Of a DNA stretch of 64,000 nt, positions 60,498-64,000 are shown piece after piece; position 1 is the first letter of the stretch; each line of letters opens with the position of its first letter. A model generated the notes under the pieces. It saw only the letters and a list, made by a program, of their open reading frames with translations, was not told the origin of the DNA and made no database searches. The DNA comes from Fibrobacterota bacterium (lineage in GTDB: Bacteria > Fibrobacterota > Chitinivibrionia > Chitinivibrionales > FEN-1185): assembly GCA_003165595.1 (NCBI GenBank), contig PLWQ01000028.1, positions 117,142-181,141 on the forward strand. The letters are read 5' to 3'. A program made the position numbers and the translations under genes.

Positions 60498-62018
60498 ATG
60501 GCAGAACAGGAAAAAGAAGCTGCGGGAAAGCAGGCGCAGGACGCCCACGGCCTCGAATATATCTATCAGACGATGAATCTTTCGATTCCCCAGAAACAAG
60601 TTGACATTTCTGAATACAAGAACACCGAAGTACTCGCCGAAAGCGACGCAAACGAGCGCATCAGCGCCGCGCTCGCCGTTTTCCTCGACGGCATCACGGC
60701 ATCGACTCAGACCATCGACAAGATCGATAAGGCGATGCTCGACCACCATATAAGCGAAATTGACAGAAAGCTTTCCATGCAGATCGACGAGATAATGCAC
60801 CACCCCAACTTTCAGAAGATGGAAGCGGCATGGCGGAGCCTCAAATTCCTCGTCGACCGGACCGATTTCAAGAAGAACGTCAAGATCGACATTCTCGACG
60901 CCTCGAAGGACGATCTCGCCGAGGACTTCGAAGACGCGCCCGAGACAATCCAGTCGGGCCTGTACAAGCACGTGTACGTGAGCGAATACGACACTCCCGG
61001 CGGCGAGCCATACGGTTCGATTGTTTCGAATTACGAATTCGACAGCGGCCCGTCCGACATTACCCTCCTGCAGAACGTCTCAAAAGTTTCGGCCGCCTGC
61101 CATTGCCCTTTTCTCGGAACAGCGTGCCCGAAATTTTTCGGCAAGGAAACCATCCAGGATCTCACAAAGATCGAGGACCTTCACAACTATATGGAGCGCT
61201 CCGAGTTTCTCAAGTGGAACTCTTTCCGCCAGACCGAAGACTCGCGTTACGTGGGTCTCATGCTGCCCCGGTTCATGCTTCGCCTTCCCTATGGGCCGGA
61301 CACGCAGCCCGTCAAGGAGTTCAACTACGTCGAGAACGTCAAGGGAACCGATCACGACAAATACCTGTGGGGAAATTCCACGTTCGCGTTTGCCGCAAAC
61401 ATGGTTCGGTCCTACATCGAAAACGGGTGGTGCGTTCAGATTCGGGGACCCGAAGCAGGTGGAAAAGTGGAAGATCTTCCCGTGCATATTTACGACGTCG
61501 GCAAGGGCAAGCAGATGAAAATTCCCACGGAAATTCTTATTCCGGAAACCCGCGAATTCGAGTTCGCTCAGGAAGGGTTCATCCCGCTTTCGTTCTACAA
61601 GAACCGCAACTACGCGTGCTTTTTCTCAGCAAATTCCACCCAGAAGCCCACCGAGTACGATAATCCGGTGATAACGGCAAATATGCGCATCAATTCGCGT
61701 CTCCCCTACATCTTTCTTGTGTCGCGAATCGCGCACTACCTCAAGGTGATCCAGAGGGAAAATATCGGATCCACCAAGAACAAGGTCGTACTCCAGAATG
61801 AGCTTAACGCGTGGATAAAGGGCCTTGTTACGGAGATGAATGATCCGGGTCCGGATCTTATCTCCACACATCCTCTCAAGGCTGCCGAAGTCTCCGTCAG
61901 CGAAATCGAAGACAATCCGGGGTTCTTCAGGGTAAGCCTTTCGGTCATGCCTCATTTCCAGATCGAGGGAATCGACATCAACCTGTCGCTCGTTTCCCAG
62001 ATGCCGAAAGGGAAGTAA
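60498..62018 (+). CDS. tssC: T6SS sheath large subunit TssC
   Basis: 506-aa TssC/VipB. WRSLKFLVDRTDFKKNVKID, RFMLRLPYGPDTQPVKEFNY and ADNPGFF-like end (SEIEDNPGFFRVSLSVMPHF) are diagnostic. GAGGAG precedes the ATG. With TssB it forms the contractile sheath. The length and both conserved ends argue for a working gene. Confidence 0.97.
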   Translation: MAEQEKEAAGKQAQDAHGLEYIYQTMNLSIPQKQVDISEYKNTEVLAESDANERISAALAVFLDGITASTQTIDKIDKAMLDHHISEIDRKLSMQIDEIMHHPNFQKMEAAWRSLKFLVDRTDFKKNVKIDILDASKDDLAEDFEDAPETIQSGLYKHVYVSEYDTPGGEPYGSIVSNYEFDSGPSDITLLQNVSKVSAACHCPFLGTACPKFFGKETIQDLTKIEDLHNYMERSEFLKWNSFRQTEDSRYVGLMLPRFMLRLPYGPDTQPVKEFNYVENVKGTDHDKYLWGNSTFAFAANMVRSYIENGWCVQIRGPEAGGKVEDLPVHIYDVGKGKQMKIPTEILIPETREFEFAQEGFIPLSFYKNRNYACFFSANSTQKPTEYDNPVITANMRINSRLPYIFLVSRIAHYLKVIQRENIGSTKNKVVLQNELNAWIKGLVTEMNDPGPDLISTHPLKAAEVSVSEIEDNPGFFRVSLSVMPHFQIEGIDINLSLVSQMPKGK

Positions 62019-62021
62019 GAA

Positions 62022-62059
62022 AAACGCCGGTTTGTGACGCACGTCACAGACCGGCGTTT
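62022..62059 (+). promoter_or_regulatory. 16-bp hairpin between tssC and hcp
   Basis: AAACGCCGG-TTT-GTGA (62022-62037) pairs with TCAC-AGA-CCGGCGTTT (62044-62059) around a 6-nt loop, right after the tssC stop. No T tract follows. It could be a partial terminator, processing site or stabilising stem separating hcp from the sheath genes. Confidence 0.7.
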
Positions 62060-62135
62060 CGCATGATGGTATTTTCTTTATCGGCACACATGAACCGTCT
62101 ACCCTGAAACCTTTACAAACCGAAAGGAGTTTCTC

Positions 62136-62633
62136 ATGCCGACCCCAGCATATCTGTGGATCAAGAATGAAACCGGAGCCGACGTCAAGGGTTCCGTCGA
62201 CGTAGCGAACCGCGAAGGAAGCATCGAGGTGCTCGAGTTCCACCACGAAGTACGCATGCCCACCGACCCGGATACCGGACGACTCACCGGCACCCGCAAG
62301 CACGAATCGCTGACGTTCGTCAAGGCCTTCGACGCGTCATCGCCGTATTTGTTCAAGGCGGTGTGCGAAGGCGAGACCTTCAAGAGTGCCGAGTTCAAAT
62401 GGTACACCATAGACGATACCGGCAGCGAGAAGGAGTATTTCAACCACAAGCTCGAGGGCGTCAAGGTCTCTTCTGTCAAATCGTTCATGCCCAACGTCAA
62501 GGACCCCACAAAGGAACGTTACACCCACTTGGAAGAGGTCTCGATGCGCTACCGCAAGATCACCTGGACCTTCCTCGATGGAAACCTTCAGGCCTCCGAC
62601 TCGTGGGCAGAGGGAAGGGAAGGCGGCAAGTAG
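62136..62633 (+). CDS. hcp: T6SS tube protein Hcp (TssD)
   Basis: 165-aa Hcp. AYLWIKNETGADVKGSVDVA, EVLEFHHEVRMP and the ending YRKITWTFLDGNLQASDSW match the Hcp1 family that stacks as hexameric rings. AAAGGAG precedes the ATG. It is set apart from tssC by a hairpin and closed by a strong terminator, consistent with its high expression need. Confidence 0.96.
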   Translation: MPTPAYLWIKNETGADVKGSVDVANREGSIEVLEFHHEVRMPTDPDTGRLTGTRKHESLTFVKAFDASSPYLFKAVCEGETFKSAEFKWYTIDDTGSEKEYFNHKLEGVKVSSVKSFMPNVKDPTKERYTHLEEVSMRYRKITWTFLDGNLQASDSWAEGREGGK

Positions 62634-62663
62634 CTCACTCAGCTTGTTGCCGATCGTTTGGTG

Positions 62664-62696
62664 CAGGGGCGTCGCGTGCGGCGCCCCTGTTTTTAT
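62664..62696 (+). terminator. Strong Rho-independent terminator after hcp
   Basis: CAGGGGCG (62664-62671) pairs with CGCCCCTG (62682-62689), followed by TTTTTATTT. Confidence 0.93.
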
Positions 62697-62739
62697 TTCT
62701 AGGAAAGGTTCATCCGCTTCCCTTATATTTATCCGATAG

Positions 62740-63804
62740 ATGAAATACGCACCTGTCATCTGCATCATGTCGGTTGCGGTGGCGCTTGCATCCGCTCAGG
62801 TGCCTGTTGCCGGACTTCAGGCCTTTTACCCGTTCGACAGCACCGCCAACGATTCCACCGGCCGCGTGCTCAATAACGGCAAGCTCTACTTGACAAACCC
62901 AACTCCGTTTGTCATCGACCGGACCGGAAAGGGGTTGGCTGCCAATTTCGACGGCATCGACGATTTCATTCTCATTCCCAACAAATCCTCCTTTAATCTT
63001 CCTCGCGACAGCGCGGTGATTTCCGTGTGGCACGACGCCGATGCCTGCACCAGGGTCGGAACCGGCCGGCACGCCATCTGGGACCTTTTCGAGCTTTCCA
63101 GCACCGGCATGAGGCGGGAAATGACGCTCTTTCTCACGGACAAGAGGGACTCATCCGCAAACCTTTACCGGCTGGTCGAGGCGGTTGCTTGCGTGAGCAA
63201 CAATACCGATACGCAAGTACTTGTTCTGCCGTTCTCCCTTTACGGCGCCGGATGGCACCACACGGCGGTATCCTGGGAAAAACCGGACCTGAGACTCTAT
63301 GTCGATGGATTACTCAGGGGGCACGTCTCCGCATCTCTCACAGACGCCAAAATGTCAACCAATAATAGAACCACCTATTTCGGGACGGACATCGCAACGG
63401 CGACAAAGTGCTTTTGCGGACAAATCGACGACGTCCGGCTTTACAATCAGGCTCTTTCCGATTCCGAAGTGGGTCTACTGGCCAACGAGGGGGGCACAAT
63501 AGGTATTACTCAGGTTCCCGGCATACACGAACGATCGCCTCTCAGGATTGTTTTTCATTGCGCCGGCGGCGTCCACGCTTCCGCATCGTTTTTCAACCCT
63601 GCCGCCGTTTCCTTGCTGCCGAGTTCCGTGGCAATTTACACCGTTTCGGGAAGGCTCGTGGAACATGCTGCGTGCAGGCCGGAAAATGCCGCCACGGCAG
63701 TTTGCGACATGAGAACGACAGGTGCGGGGGGCAGCGTGTTTGTCGCAAGAGTGTTATTTCCAAATGGGAGAACACTTTCTGCGCCGATCATTTTTGTACA
63801 ATGA
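62740..63804 (+). CDS. Secreted LamG-like (concanavalin-type) domain protein
   Basis: 354 aa. After a signal peptide (residues 1-19, VALASAQVP) a LamG/pentraxin-type jelly roll covers residues about 25-250 (LQAFYPFDSTANDSTGRVLN, AANFDGIDDFILIPNKSSF, WHHTAVSWEKPDLRLYVDGL, GQIDDVRLYNQALSDSEVGL). The last 80 residues form a sorting-type tail (VAIYTVSGRLVEHA, GGSVFVARVLFPNGRT). No enzyme domain, so probably a surface binding protein. It follows the hcp terminator and is not part of the T6SS operon. Confidence 0.85.
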   Translation: MKYAPVICIMSVAVALASAQVPVAGLQAFYPFDSTANDSTGRVLNNGKLYLTNPTPFVIDRTGKGLAANFDGIDDFILIPNKSSFNLPRDSAVISVWHDADACTRVGTGRHAIWDLFELSSTGMRREMTLFLTDKRDSSANLYRLVEAVACVSNNTDTQVLVLPFSLYGAGWHHTAVSWEKPDLRLYVDGLLRGHVSASLTDAKMSTNNRTTYFGTDIATATKCFCGQIDDVRLYNQALSDSEVGLLANEGGTIGITQVPGIHERSPLRIVFHCAGGVHASASFFNPAAVSLLPSSVAIYTVSGRLVEHAACRPENAATAVCDMRTTGAGGSVFVARVLFPNGRTLSAPIIFVQ

Positions 63805-63937
63805 GTGAAGAAATTGGATGGTCCGCATACGTATTATGCCAATCCCACCCGCTGTCCGGACCAAACCACTTCTGTGCGGTGGGGCCGGTTCTTGAGTTCG
63901 AATAAGAACAAATCACGCACTTGGTTCCAGATGATAA

Positions 63938-63998
63938 TGAATCCCAAAGTTTGCGCATTGCAGGCTGCTCACTGGGGTGTACATCCGGTTGTAATCGC
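63938..63998 (-). repeat. Dispersed repeat family 3, copy 2
   Basis: Reverse complement of the copy at 23053-23113, 61 bp with four or five differences. The CCCAAAGTTTGCG part also occurs at 51902-51914 in front of repeat family 2. The rest of 63805-64000 has no recognisable gene. Confidence 0.85.
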
Positions 63999-64000
63999 GG

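Overview
The window (about 64 kb, moderately GC-rich) looks like a chromosome segment from a Gram-negative, polysaccharide-degrading bacterium. The closest fit is Fibrobacterota or a Chitinispirillum-like relative. This is inferred from secreted GH9, GH5 and GH105 enzymes with C-terminal sorting-type tails, a 278-residue sigma-70 factor without region 1.1, outer-membrane and lipoprotein genes, and T6SS genes. No rRNA, tRNA, CRISPR array, transposase or phage gene was found, so the assignment is indirect.

Layout. Positions 1-15885 (minus strand) hold one long, tightly packed run: a small MerR-type HTH gene, two outer-membrane beta-barrel paralogues, two very large TPR proteins, a small secreted protein, an ExbB/TolQ motor protein, two ExbD/TolR proteins with a STAS-domain gene between them, a TonB/AgmX-like transducer, a Wza-type export protein and a Wzc-type tyrosine kinase cut by the window edge. 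One TolQ, two TolR, TPR proteins, OM barrels and a TonB/AgmX protein recall the Agl-Glt gliding machinery of Myxococcus, here joined to polysaccharide export. A 12-bp inverted repeat lies between this operon and a divergent two-gene ABC exporter (16239-18145).

Positions 18208-35110 are an accessory region: a DMT-transporter remnant, a GH105 enzyme, a carbohydrate-binding protein, several lipoproteins, a WG-repeat protein, a lipocalin, an ECF sigma factor with a FecR/TPR partner, the stump of a secreted protein, a GH9 + GH5 cellulase pair and a SagB-type nitroreductase. Positions 35144-38987 hold a fused endonuclease Q / UvrD-type helicase and a cupin. Positions 39508-42320 are the pyrR-pyrB-pyrC operon.

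T6SS genes lie in two places: tssE-tssF-tssG (42780-45898, minus) and tssA-tssB-tssC-hcp (58394-62633, plus). Between them are a thymidylate-synthase-fold protein, a second GH5 enzyme, a SWIB-domain protein, a YifB/ComM ATPase, argJ, a LysM protein, glgC, a sigma factor and an Mth938-domain protein. No tssJ/K/L/M, clpV or vgrG is present.

Three intergenic islands (39.1-39.45, 42.3-42.78 and 45.9-46.27 kb) carry copies of one multi-hairpin element whose stems differ by compensatory base changes. Two other dispersed repeat families occur (51.9/55.0 kb and 23.05/63.94 kb). These structured repeats and the envelope machine are the least explained parts of the window.
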